Assembly: GCF_004341165.1 (NCBI RefSeq) | Contig: NZ_SLZR01000009.1 | Location: 1-64,000 of the forward strand | Direction of reading: 5' to 3' | DNA from: Reinekea marinisedimentorum | GTDB taxonomy: Bacteria; Pseudomonadota; Gammaproteobacteria; Pseudomonadales; Natronospirillaceae | DNA: 64,000 bases | Shown: in pieces, positions 40,918 to 49,628 of the stretch | How positions within the stretch are numbered: position 1 is the stretch's first letter | How the letters are laid out: the number at the start of each line of letters is the position of its first letter | Position numbers and translations under genes: made by a program | Notes under the pieces: model-generated | Databases searched by the model: none | What the model was told of the DNA's origin: nothing | Seen by the model: the letters and a program-made list of their open reading frames with translations, nothing else

Positions 40918-43596
40918 ATGACTGATAAAAGCAATGCAGCCTTAGATGGCCTAAATGCAATGGTCGCTCGTGTAAAAGCAGCTCAAGCTGAGTTCGCGAC
41001 TTACACACAGGAACAGGTTGATGCAATTTTCCGCGCTGCTTCTCTGGCAGCTAACCAGGCGCGTATCCCGCTGGCACAGCAAGCTGTTGCCGAGTCTGGT
41101 ATGGGCATCGTCGAAGACAAAGTAATCAAAAACCACTTCGCTTCTGAATTCATCTACAACAAGTACAAAGACGAAAAGACTTGTGGAATTCTGGAAGAAG
41201 ACGACAACCTGGGCACTTTCACTATCGCTGAGCCTGTGGGCATCATCTGCGGTATCGTTCCAACCACTAACCCAACGTCTACTGCGATCTTCAAATCTCT
41301 GATCTCCCTGAAGACCCGTAACGGCATTATCTTCTCGCCACACCCACGCGCTAAAAACTCCACTAACGACGCTGCTAAGCTGGTTCTGGATGCTGCCGTT
41401 GCTGCCGGTGCACCTAAAGACATCATCGGCTGGATCGAAGAGCCATCTGTTGAACTGTCTAACGCGCTGATGAAGCACGAAGACATCTCTCTGATCCTTG
41501 CGACCGGTGGTCCGGGCATGGTTAAGGCTGCTTACTCTTCCGGTAAACCAGCCATCGGTGTGGGTGCGGGTAACGTACCTGTTGTTATCGACGAAACGGC
41601 TGACGTTAAGCGTGCCGTTGCATCGGTACTGATGTCTAAAACATTCGACAACGGCGTTGTCTGTGCTTCTGAGCAGGCTGTTATTGTTCACGATGCCGTC
41701 TATGACGAAGTTAAAGAGCGTTTCGCTTCTCACAAAGGCTATGTTCTGTCTAAAGCAGAAGCCGACAAGGTTCGTAAAACGATCTTTAAAGATGGCGCTC
41801 TGAACGCCGCTATCGTTGGTCAGCCAGCAACCAAAATTGCTGAAATGGCCGGTGTTAAAGTACCTGCCGATACCAAGATTCTGGTCGGTGAAGGTGATCG
41901 TGTTCGTGGTGAAGACGAATTCGCACACGAAAAACTGTCTCCGGTTCTGGGTATGTTCCGCGCTTCTTCTTTCGAAGATGCCGTTGATCAGGCTGTGACC
42001 ATGGTTGAGATCGGTGGTATCGGTCACACCTCGGGTATTTACACCAACCAGGACGTTAACGAAGACCGCATCCGTTACTTCGGCGACAAGATGAAGACCG
42101 CCCGTATTCTGGTCAACATCCCAACCACGCACGGTGGTATCGGTGACCTGTACAACTTCAACGTTGCTCCTTCTCTGACCCTGGGCTGTGGCTCATGGGG
42201 TGGTAACTCTATCTCTGAAAACGTTGGTCCTAAGCACCTGATCAACAAGAAGACCGTTGCTAAGAGGGCTGAAAACATGTTGTGGCACAAACTTCCTAAG
42301 TCTATCTACTTCCGTCGTGGCAGCCTGCCAATCGCAATGACTGATCTGGAAGGCAAGAAGCGCGCATTCCTGGTAACGGACCGCTTCCTGTTCAACAACG
42401 GTTATGCCGATGACCTGGTTAACATGCTGAAATCACAGGGTATGGAAGTTCAGGTATTCTTCGATGTTGAAGCTGACCCAACACTGTCTGTTGTACGCAA
42501 GGGCGCAGAAATGATGCAGAGCTACCAGCCTGACGTTATTCTGGCTCTGGGTGGCGGTTCTCCAATGGACGCTGCGAAAATCATGTGGGTCATGTACGAG
42601 CATCCAGAAACTGCCTTCGAAGAACTGGCAATGCGCTTCATGGATATCCGTAAGCGTATCTACAAGTTCCCTAAAATGGGTAAGAAAGCGGAACTGGTGT
42701 GTATCACAACCACCTCCGGTACCGGTTCTGAAGTAACGCCTTTCGCGGTTGTTACCGATGACGAGACTGGCGCGAAATACCCACTGGCTGACTACGAGCT
42801 GACACCACAAATGGCGGTTGTTGATGCCAACCTGGTGATGAACATGCCTAAGTCGCTGACTGCCTTCGGTGGTTACGATGCGGTTACTCACGCTCTGGAA
42901 GCTTACGTATCTGTTCTGGCGAACGAATACTCTGACGGTCAGGCTCTGCAGGCACTTAAGCTGCTGAAAGAATACCTGCCTTCAAGCTACGCGAACGGCG
43001 CGAACGATCCTATCGCTCGTGAAAAAGTTCACAACGCTGCGACCATCGCTGGTATCGCGTTTGCGAACGCTTTCCTGGGTGTATGTCACTCAATGGCGCA
43101 CAAGATCGGTGCTGAGTTCCACGTACCGCACGGTCTGGCGAACGCACTGTTGATCGCGAACGTTGTTCGTTACAACGCTAACGACAACCCATCCAAGCAG
43201 ACTGCATTCTCTCAGTACGACCGTCCACAGGCACGTCGTCGTTACGCTGAAGTTGCAGAACACCTGGGTCTGGCTCAGCCGGGCGACCGCACTGCTCAGA
43301 AGATCGAGCGTCTGCTGTCATGGCTGGACGAGCTGAAAGACAACCTGGACATTCCTAAGTCAATTCAGGAAGCCGGTGTTGCTGAAGCAGACTTCATGGC
43401 CAAGGTTGACGAGCTGTCTGTAGATGCGTTCGACGATCAGTGTACAGGTGCTAACCCACGTTACCCTCTGATCTCTGAGCTGAAAGACGTTCTGATTGCT
43501 TCTTACTACGGTAAGCCATACGTTGAAGGTGAAACCTTCGAAGGCACCACTGTAATCAAGAAGAAAGCAGACCAGAAACCAGCTGCTAAGAAGTAA
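40918..43596 (+). CDS. adhE: Bifunctional acetaldehyde-CoA / alcohol dehydrogenase AdhE
   Basis: An 892-residue fusion. The N-terminal CoA-acylating aldehyde dehydrogenase (1-440) has GIICGIVPTTNPTSTAIFKS and the catalytic Cys in FDNGVVCASEQAV. The C-terminal iron-dependent alcohol dehydrogenase (about 455-870) has LALGGGSPMDAAKIMWVMYE and the Fe-binding FGGYDAVTHALEA and FLGVCHSMAHKIGAEFHVPH. Length matches E. coli AdhE (891). It turns acetyl-CoA into ethanol with two NADH during fermentation and forms spirosomes in the cytoplasm. GGAGGT lies just before the ATG. Codon use is strongly biased (few rare codons), suggesting high expression. A strong terminator follows. Confidence 0.98.
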   Translation: MTDKSNAALDGLNAMVARVKAAQAEFATYTQEQVDAIFRAASLAANQARIPLAQQAVAESGMGIVEDKVIKNHFASEFIYNKYKDEKTCGILEEDDNLGTFTIAEPVGIICGIVPTTNPTSTAIFKSLISLKTRNGIIFSPHPRAKNSTNDAAKLVLDAAVAAGAPKDIIGWIEEPSVELSNALMKHEDISLILATGGPGMVKAAYSSGKPAIGVGAGNVPVVIDETADVKRAVASVLMSKTFDNGVVCASEQAVIVHDAVYDEVKERFASHKGYVLSKAEADKVRKTIFKDGALNAAIVGQPATKIAEMAGVKVPADTKILVGEGDRVRGEDEFAHEKLSPVLGMFRASSFEDAVDQAVTMVEIGGIGHTSGIYTNQDVNEDRIRYFGDKMKTARILVNIPTTHGGIGDLYNFNVAPSLTLGCGSWGGNSISENVGPKHLINKKTVAKRAENMLWHKLPKSIYFRRGSLPIAMTDLEGKKRAFLVTDRFLFNNGYADDLVNMLKSQGMEVQVFFDVEADPTLSVVRKGAEMMQSYQPDVILALGGGSPMDAAKIMWVMYEHPETAFEELAMRFMDIRKRIYKFPKMGKKAELVCITTTSGTGSEVTPFAVVTDDETGAKYPLADYELTPQMAVVDANLVMNMPKSLTAFGGYDAVTHALEAYVSVLANEYSDGQALQALKLLKEYLPSSYANGANDPIAREKVHNAATIAGIAFANAFLGVCHSMAHKIGAEFHVPHGLANALLIANVVRYNANDNPSKQTAFSQYDRPQARRRYAEVAEHLGLAQPGDRTAQKIERLLSWLDELKDNLDIPKSIQEAGVAEADFMAKVDELSVDAFDDQCTGANPRYPLISELKDVLIASYYGKPYVEGETFEGTTVIKKKADQKPAAKK

Positions 43597-43664
43597 TTCG
43601 GGATAAATTAGTAATTCTTCATTTCCCTGAGTTAGGGCGCTGCTAAGGCAGAGCCCGTTTTTGA

Positions 43665-43690
43665 AGCCTGCACAGTGCAGGCTTTTTTTA
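43665..43690 (+). terminator. Intrinsic terminator of adhE
   Basis: AGCCTGCA and TGCAGGCT form an 8-bp stem with a CAG loop (43665-43683), followed by a run of T to about 43689. A textbook Rho-independent terminator 69 bases past the adhE stop. Confidence 0.93.
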
Positions 43691-43813
43691 TGCCCCGGGG
43701 TTTTAAAGCATGACCTGCAGCATCAGGATTTTCAGCGCAGGGCTGGGGTTCTGGGAGTGAATGGTTTACTCTTTAACGCTATATAAAAAACCTCAAGAAT
43801 TAAGGATATCGCT

Positions 43814-44377
43814 ATGCGAATTCAAGCCGTTCGATATGCGTTAATGCTGCTTGCCAGCGTTTTTCTACTGCAGGGTTGTGCCTCCTTTGGCTCCAAAGAC
43901 CTGACCGAATACGGCCGTCTGGTGATCGTCGCCGATGCCAGCATAACCGGTGGTGGCTCTCAGCCGCTATGGGATTACAAGCTGTGGGCGAAGCACCGCG
44001 ATACCGAAAAACTGGAAATCATTCCGGTGACCGTGAAGAACAACATGGTGATGGCGGTTTCTCTGCCGATGCCGGCCGGTGAATACGATATCGTCCACTG
44101 GCGTTGGGATACCGATGACTACTCACTGGATTTACCGGCCCAGCCGAAGCTGGAAGGTGAGTTTGAAATCTTCCCGCAGACCGCAACTGTGCTCGATAAA
44201 AGCCTGAAGATAACCATTCACTCGGATACCCAGGAGTCTGAATTTATTCAGCAGCAGACGGCCTTTACCGCTGAAGAGTTTGCCGCGCTGGTGGCCCGCA
44301 ACAAAAAGCTGCAGGGTTTGGAGTTCTACTGGACCCGCACCAAGGATTTCGTCTGGACCCATAAGGTGCTTTTTTGA
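43814..44377 (+). CDS. Lipoprotein of unknown function
   Basis: A 187-residue lipoprotein with signal peptide and lipobox LLQGC (Cys22). The mature part looks beta-rich (YGRLVIVADASITGGGSQPL, LEIIPVTVKNNMVMAVSLPM, PAGEYDIVHWRWD) and ends in a predicted helix (FTAEEFAALVARNKKLQGLE). I do not recognise the family. It has its own terminator at 44440-44470, and adhE is closed by a terminator upstream, so it is probably a single-gene unit. Likely at the outer membrane. Confidence 0.75.
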   Translation: MRIQAVRYALMLLASVFLLQGCASFGSKDLTEYGRLVIVADASITGGGSQPLWDYKLWAKHRDTEKLEIIPVTVKNNMVMAVSLPMPAGEYDIVHWRWDTDDYSLDLPAQPKLEGEFEIFPQTATVLDKSLKITIHSDTQESEFIQQQTAFTAEEFAALVARNKKLQGLEFYWTRTKDFVWTHKVLF

Positions 44378-44439
44378 CGGCCCGGTGATTAGATTCCACC
44401 CGTCCAGTCAACCCTGATACAACTCCATTATTGACCACC

Positions 44440-44470
44440 AGTGCCTTCTGTTCTGAAGGCACTCTTGTTT
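44440..44470 (+). terminator. Intrinsic terminator after the lipoprotein gene
   Basis: AGTGCCTTC (44440-44448) and GAAGGCACT (44455-44463) form a 9-bp stem with a six-base loop, followed by CTTGTTT. Confidence 0.8.
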
Positions 44471-44586
44471 CTGGCTTACCGAAAAATAACCGCCTTTACC
44501 TGAAACTGGCGCGGATTTTTAGCGGCGCTCCCCCCATTTTTTAAAGCGCTGCTAGACTGAAAATTAAACAGGTAACAGGACACGTC

Positions 44587-45423
44587 ATGAATGAACTCAG
44601 TGCTGCGGCCTCTAAGGCGGCGAACAGCATTTCCAGCCGAATCCGCAAGGGCGAAGTGGTGGTGCCGCTTCTGCCGGAAGTTGCCAGAAAGGTTCTGGAG
44701 GTTGCCAACGATGCCGATTCCGATGCCTCTCAGCTTGCCAAAATTATTCAGAGCGACCAGTCGATGGCGGCTCATATCCTGCGTATTGCCAACTCGCCCG
44801 CCTACACCCCGGCGGGCAACATCACCTCGCTGCAACAGGCCATCAGCCGGTTGGGCATGCAGGCCATGGTCGAGGTGGCCATTGCTGCCAGCGTCAATGC
44901 CAATATGTTCCATGCACCGGGGTATGAACAGCATATCCAGTCCATTCTGGAGGGTTCTCTGCTGACCGGGCTTTGGGCCAAAGAGGTTGCCCGGGTCAGC
45001 CGCCGCAATGTTGAAGCGGCGTTTTTGTGTGGCCTGCTGCATAACATCGGCCGGCCTATGGTGCTGCAGTGGTTGTCTGAAATGAACACCGGGCTCAGCG
45101 AGCAGGAAATCCTCTCGGTGGAGAGTGCCCTGCTGCTGGAGGCCAATTACGCAGTTGTTGAAAAGTGGGGCTTGCCCGAGATTGTTCTGCGCGGGGTTTG
45201 TGAATATTCCGGGCCGCTGGAAGACGTGCCAGAAGCCGGGCTTCTGGTGCGGGCCGGGCAGCTGTTTGCCAGTTGGATGCTGGCCGAGAGAGATAAAAAG
45301 CTGGAAGACAACACCGAGCACGGTGGTGTGCTGGCGCTGCTAACGCTCTATTCAGCAGAGATAGAAAAGCTCAAAGAAAAGGTGGATGACGTGGTTCAGT
45401 CCAGGGAGGCGATGCGGGTATGA
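44587..45423 (+). CDS. HDOD domain signalling protein
   Basis: A 278-residue HDOD protein: LPEVARKVLEVANDADSDASQLAKIIQSDQSMAAHILRIANSPAYT matches the start of the domain (shown here as one run only by its flanks LPEVARKVLE and RIANSPAY), followed by SLQQAISRLGMQAMVEVAIA and FLCGLLHNIGRPMVL. HDOD domains are HD-like but usually lack phosphodiesterase activity and act in signalling and motility control. Its stop overlaps the start of the SthA-like gene (ATGA at 45420-45423), so the two are coupled. Its role there, perhaps sensing redox state, is unknown. Confidence 0.88.
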   Translation: MNELSAAASKAANSISSRIRKGEVVVPLLPEVARKVLEVANDADSDASQLAKIIQSDQSMAAHILRIANSPAYTPAGNITSLQQAISRLGMQAMVEVAIAASVNANMFHAPGYEQHIQSILEGSLLTGLWAKEVARVSRRNVEAAFLCGLLHNIGRPMVLQWLSEMNTGLSEQEILSVESALLLEANYAVVEKWGLPEIVLRGVCEYSGPLEDVPEAGLLVRAGQLFASWMLAERDKKLEDNTEHGGVLALLTLYSAEIEKLKEKVDDVVQSREAMRV

Positions 45424-46820
45424 TGCACTACGATGTGGTTGTCATCGGCAGTGGTCCGGCCGGGCAAAAGGCGGCGGTACAGGCGGCGAAATCCGGCCGA
45501 ACAGTGTGTGTGGTTGAGCAGGAAGGCAGAATCGGCGGTGCCAGTGTTATTCGTGGTGCCTTGCCGACGAAAATCCTGCGTGAAAATGCCATGCGCCTAG
45601 CGCAGTTTAAACAGTTTCCGGAGCTGAATGCCTTCAGCGCGCAGGTGGATACCGATATGCCCAGCCTGGTCAACCGTATGGAAGCGGTGATTGGTGCTCA
45701 CAGCCAGCTGATCGAAAACCAGACCAACCGTAACTTAATTTCCAGAATTCCCGGTCGCGCCTCATTCAAGGGGCGCTACGATGTTCATGTCGAACGGGTT
45801 AAAGGTCAGCCGGTTGATCTGCAGGCTCGGGTGGTTGTCATTGCCTGCGGCTCGGTGCCGGTTGAAGAGACCAATATTCAGGTCGATCACGAGTTTATTT
45901 TCGATGCCGAGTCGATTCTCAATGTGCTTTACCTGCCAAAATCATTGGCTGTGATTGGCGACGATATCCACTCCTGTGAATACGCCTCGATATTTCAGTC
46001 GTTAGGGGTCGAGGTGACTCTGATCAGCTCGCGCCCGCAGCCGCTGCATTCGCTCGATCACGATGTACAAAAGCAGTTTCTGGATAATTTCAAAACCATG
46101 GGTGGCCGCTGGCTGGGCAATCGCAAGGTGCTGAGCGCAGCGCCAGACGCCCGCGGCAAGGTGGTTGTCGAGCTGGAAGATGATGAGCCGGTGGAGGCCG
46201 AAAAGGCATTGGCGTCGTTAAAACGCCGGGCTAACATCGGGCACCTGAACCTCACTGAGGTGGGGGTAGAGCTGACCGAAGATCAGTTCATACGGGTCAA
46301 TGGCTTGCTGCAAACCAGTGTTTCCAACATCTTTGCCGCCGGTGATTGTATCGGCTCAATGAATCTGGTGTCGGTTTCTATGGAACAGGGGCGTCAGGCG
46401 ATCTGCAACGCCTTCAGGTTGCCCGGTTCGGCCGAAAACACTCTGGTGCCCAAGGTGGTTTATGCCATCCCCGAAGCATCATCGATCGGCTTAACCGAGC
46501 ACGAAGCCGCGGCTCGCTACCGTAGTGTGATTGTCGGTACGGCCCGGTTCAGTGAAGTAGTGCGGGGCCAGATCAGCGGTGGTCAGGAAGGCTTTCTGAA
46601 AATCGTCTGCGATGATGCCGGTGAGCGGGTGCTGGGTGTGCATATCATCGGTGAGAATGCGGCCGAACTGATTCACATCGGGCAGATGGCGATTCTTAAT
46701 GAAAATACCGTTGAGATTTTTATCGAAAGCAACTTCAACTTCCCGACCCTGGCAGAGGCATACCGCATCGCCGCGCTGGATGTGCTCCATCAGCGCCTGA
46801 AGCTGCAGGATGCCTACTGA
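45420..46820 (+). CDS. SthA-like FAD-dependent pyridine nucleotide oxidoreductase
   Basis: A 466-residue flavoprotein of the glutathione-reductase superfamily: FAD site YDVVVIGSGPAGQKAAVQAA, NAD(P) site KSLAVIGDDIHSCEYASIFQ, second FAD motif SNIFAAGDCIGSMNLVSVSM, and the interface domain ending NFPTLAEAYRIAALDVLHQR, close to the end of soluble transhydrogenase SthA. The usual motif GGxCTxxGTIPSK is replaced by GGASVIRGALPTK, so there is no redox disulfide, as expected for non-disulfide members. SthA balances NADPH and NADH in the cytoplasm; this protein may do so or be a divergent paralogue. It overlaps the HDOD gene and ends 7 bases into the convergent kinase gene. Confidence 0.8.
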   Translation: MMHYDVVVIGSGPAGQKAAVQAAKSGRTVCVVEQEGRIGGASVIRGALPTKILRENAMRLAQFKQFPELNAFSAQVDTDMPSLVNRMEAVIGAHSQLIENQTNRNLISRIPGRASFKGRYDVHVERVKGQPVDLQARVVVIACGSVPVEETNIQVDHEFIFDAESILNVLYLPKSLAVIGDDIHSCEYASIFQSLGVEVTLISSRPQPLHSLDHDVQKQFLDNFKTMGGRWLGNRKVLSAAPDARGKVVVELEDDEPVEAEKALASLKRRANIGHLNLTEVGVELTEDQFIRVNGLLQTSVSNIFAAGDCIGSMNLVSVSMEQGRQAICNAFRLPGSAENTLVPKVVYAIPEASSIGLTEHEAAARYRSVIVGTARFSEVVRGQISGGQEGFLKIVCDDAGERVLGVHIIGENAAELIHIGQMAILNENTVEIFIESNFNFPTLAEAYRIAALDVLHQRLKLQDAY

Positions 46821-48025
46821 CCGGCAGGCCGGTAATCTTTTTGGGGCAGCCGAATAACAAAGCTCGCCCCTGTTCCCGAAGTATTGTTTTCCACATGAAT
46901 GGTTCCGTGCAGTGAACGGGTTACCAGGCTGTGAGCCAGCGCTAAACCAATGCCGTTGTTCTGGCTCAGGCGGGTGGAATAAAAGGCTTCAAATATCTTC
47001 CGGTGACTGCTTTCGTCAATACCGACGCCATCATCAGAAAACCTGACTATATAGTGCTGATCTTTGTATTCGCCCTCTACGGTAATGTTGCCCGACTCGC
47101 CCTCGGTAATGGCATGGTGGTACACATTATTGGCCAGCACGGAAATAACGGTGACCCAGTCGTTTGGGTTGGCAAAGGCCACGATTGACGGGTCCAGCTT
47201 ATTCTCCAGGCGGATGTTGTTGATTGATTCCGCATGCAGCGACATGTTCACCGCATCGGTCACAATCTTCGCCAGGTTGAAGTCGCAGATATCGCCGTTG
47301 TTCTTATCGGAAACCAACTGCTTAACAGATTCGATCAGCGAAGAGGCCTTGCTGACGCTGCGCTTAATAACGTAGGTTGCGTCACGCACCTCCTGCAGTG
47401 TGTTTTCCAGTGCGGAAACCGTCAGCGTGGCGTTTTGCTGGTGCTTTTCGGTATCGTTGGCTGCGTCGGTGAGTATCGAGGCCGAGGTTTGTATATTGCC
47501 CAGTGGCGTATTCAGCTGGTGAGAAATGCCGCGCAACAGCGCCGTCAGTGCTTCATGCTTTTCGTTCTGGATGGCAATGCCCTGAAACAGCTGCAACTGC
47601 TCACGGGCACGCCGTTCGTTCTCGGCGGCCAGCTCAAAGGCCTCTTTTAAGCGGACCTCTTCGGTGATATCGACCATCACCGTCAGCGCGCAGTACTCAC
47701 CCTTAAAGCTGAGCCGACGGTCCTGCACCTTCAACCAGATGACTTCGCCGTTCAGCCTTTGGGTCTTGATGGTCATCGGCTCTGATTCGCCGGTTACCAT
47801 GGTTTGCCGATAGCGTTCGAGCGCCGTTTTATGAAGTTTTTCCGGTATGAGTTCCATAATGGACTCCAACTTCATGAATTCCTGAGTACAGCTAAAGCCA
47901 AACAGTTGGGCATAAGCATCGGTGATGTAGATTGGCTTAAAGTCTTTGTGAATCTGAATAATTAATCCGGTAAGACTACCCAAGGCTTCTATAAAGTCGG
48001 TACTGGAAATGTCGGTTTTATCCAT
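46814..48025 (-). CDS. PAS-domain sensor histidine kinase
   Basis: A 403-residue soluble kinase taken from ATG 48025 (MDKTDISSTDF); a start at 48046 adds seven residues. A PAS domain covers about 10-125 (IYITDAYAQLFGFSCTQEFM, then MTIKTQRLNGEVIWLKVQDR). A short coiled stretch rich in Glu/Arg leads to the H-box LLRGISHQLNTPLGNIQTSA, where the His is followed by Q rather than the common E. The HATPase domain has VTVISVLANNVYHHAITEGE, VRFSDDGVGIDESSHRKIFE and NGIGLALAHSLVTRSLHG. No membrane span is seen, so it senses a cytoplasmic cue. No partner response regulator is adjacent. Confidence 0.88.
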   Translation of the reverse strand: MDKTDISSTDFIEALGSLTGLIIQIHKDFKPIYITDAYAQLFGFSCTQEFMKLESIMELIPEKLHKTALERYRQTMVTGESEPMTIKTQRLNGEVIWLKVQDRRLSFKGEYCALTVMVDITEEVRLKEAFELAAENERRAREQLQLFQGIAIQNEKHEALTALLRGISHQLNTPLGNIQTSASILTDAANDTEKHQQNATLTVSALENTLQEVRDATYVIKRSVSKASSLIESVKQLVSDKNNGDICDFNLAKIVTDAVNMSLHAESINNIRLENKLDPSIVAFANPNDWVTVISVLANNVYHHAITEGESGNITVEGEYKDQHYIVRFSDDGVGIDESSHRKIFEAFYSTRLSQNNGIGLALAHSLVTRSLHGTIHVENNTSGTGASFVIRLPQKDYRPAGQ

Positions 48026-48241
48026 AACGGGGCCTGAGTGCTGCAAAGTAAATTCGCTGTATGTCAGTTAAGGCTATAAGGATAGATGTTCTCCAGAAAT
48101 ATTAAACGTCTGCAGTCGGCAGATTCCGGTGTATTTTGAGCTTGTGCACAATTTGCCGCCTTTATTTGCAGTGAATGAGTTTCGGTCAGCTGTGATAGAA
48201 TCCCGCCAATTCTTATATGTTCCTCAATCAAGGCGTTTGCT

Positions 48242-49624
48242 GTGTCTGCTTTTTCCCAACTGAATATTAAAACTGATCTTCAAAAGAACCTGAAAGAACT
48301 GGGTTTTAAAGCGCTGACGCCGGTTCAGCAGGCCAGCCTGCCGCTGATCCTTGAGGGTAAGGATGTCATCGCTCAGGCTAAAACCGGTTCCGGTAAAACC
48401 GTTGCTTTCGGCTTGGGTGTGCTTCAGCACCTGGATGTGCGCCGGTTCCGTATTCAGTCGCTGATTTTGTGCCCCACCCGAGAGCTGGCCGATCAGGTTG
48501 CACAGGAGCTGCGTCGCCTGGCTCGCCTGATTCACAACATCAAGGTGTTGACGCTGTGTGGTGGTATGCCGTTTGGGCCGCAAATCGGCTCGCTGGAGCA
48601 TGGTGCTCATATTGTTGTCGGCACACCGGGCCGCATTGAAGAGCATTTGCGCAAGGGCACGCTGACGATCGATAACGTGAACATGCTGGTGCTGGATGAA
48701 GCCGATCGCATGCTGGATATGGGCTTTCAGGATACGCTCGACCGAATTCTCGATCGCCTGCCGGCCGAGCGTCAGACCCTGCTGTTCAGTGCAACCTACC
48801 CTGAGCAGATACAGAACATCGCAAAGCGGGTCATGAAGCAGCCGGAAATGATTCAGATTGAATCGGAGCACGATGCTCAATCCATCGATCAGAAATTCTA
48901 CCGGGTAGCAAATAACTCAGACCGCGAGGAGCTGCTGGCCCGTGTGCTGGCCTGCTACCGGCCGGAGACATCCATCGTGTTCTGCAAAACCAAGCGCGAA
49001 ACCGATGAGGTTGCCGATTACCTGAAGGGGTGTGGCTACAGCGCGCTCACACTGCATGGCGATATGGAACAACGAGCCAGAACGGAAACGTTGGTGCGCT
49101 TTGCCAACCGCAGTGCGTCCGTGCTGGTGGCTACCGATGTGGCCGCGCGCGGACTGGATATCGCATCGCTCGATGCCGTTATCAACTTCCATATCGCGCT
49201 CGACCCGGAAGTGCATACGCACCGGGTTGGCCGAACCGGTCGTGCCGGTGAGAAGGGCATGGCGTTTTCGTTTTTCAGCGAAAAAGAGGTGCATCGGGTT
49301 CTGGATTTAGAACTGAAGCAGGATCCGATTGCCAATGCCGAAGAATGGCCGGGCGATCACTATGCCGACCAACCCGCCTTTCTGCCGCCAATGGCGACCC
49401 TGCAGATAGACGGTGGCAAAAAGCAGAAGGTGCGTGCCGGTGATATTCTGGGGGCACTGACCAATGGTGATGAAATTAAAGGGACGGATGTCGGCAAGAT
49501 TGCCATTCAGGATAACAGCGCCTATTTCGCGGTGAAGCGAAACCTGGCAAAGACAGCACTGAACAAGATCAGCAAAGGGAAATTGAAAGGCCGCAACTTC
49601 CGTGTGCGGCTCATTCGTGGCTGA
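48242..49624 (+). CDS. dbpA: ATP-dependent RNA helicase DbpA
   Basis: A 460-residue DEAD-box helicase starting at a GTG. Motifs in order: Q motif LGFKALTPVQQASLP, Walker A AKTGSGKT, PTRELADQ, TPGR, DEAD in VLDEADRMLDMGF, SAT in LLFSATYPEQ, and the C-terminal HRVGRTGRAG. The last 75 residues (KVRAGDILGALTNGDEIKGT, then VGKIAIQDNSAYFAVKR) are the DbpA RNA-binding domain that docks on hairpin 92 of 23S rRNA. Length fits E. coli DbpA (457). It works in 50S ribosomal subunit assembly in the cytoplasm. It converges with the next gene, five bases apart. Confidence 0.96.
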   Translation: MSAFSQLNIKTDLQKNLKELGFKALTPVQQASLPLILEGKDVIAQAKTGSGKTVAFGLGVLQHLDVRRFRIQSLILCPTRELADQVAQELRRLARLIHNIKVLTLCGGMPFGPQIGSLEHGAHIVVGTPGRIEEHLRKGTLTIDNVNMLVLDEADRMLDMGFQDTLDRILDRLPAERQTLLFSATYPEQIQNIAKRVMKQPEMIQIESEHDAQSIDQKFYRVANNSDREELLARVLACYRPETSIVFCKTKRETDEVADYLKGCGYSALTLHGDMEQRARTETLVRFANRSASVLVATDVAARGLDIASLDAVINFHIALDPEVHTHRVGRTGRAGEKGMAFSFFSEKEVHRVLDLELKQDPIANAEEWPGDHYADQPAFLPPMATLQIDGGKKQKVRAGDILGALTNGDEIKGTDVGKIAIQDNSAYFAVKRNLAKTALNKISKGKLKGRNFRVRLIRG

Positions 49625-49628
49625 GTAA

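Noticed and set aside
40951-42132. 393-codon frame antisense to adhE
   Set aside because: Strong codon bias of adhE removes stops on the other strand. The product is His/Arg/Phe/Asn-rich with no family pattern.
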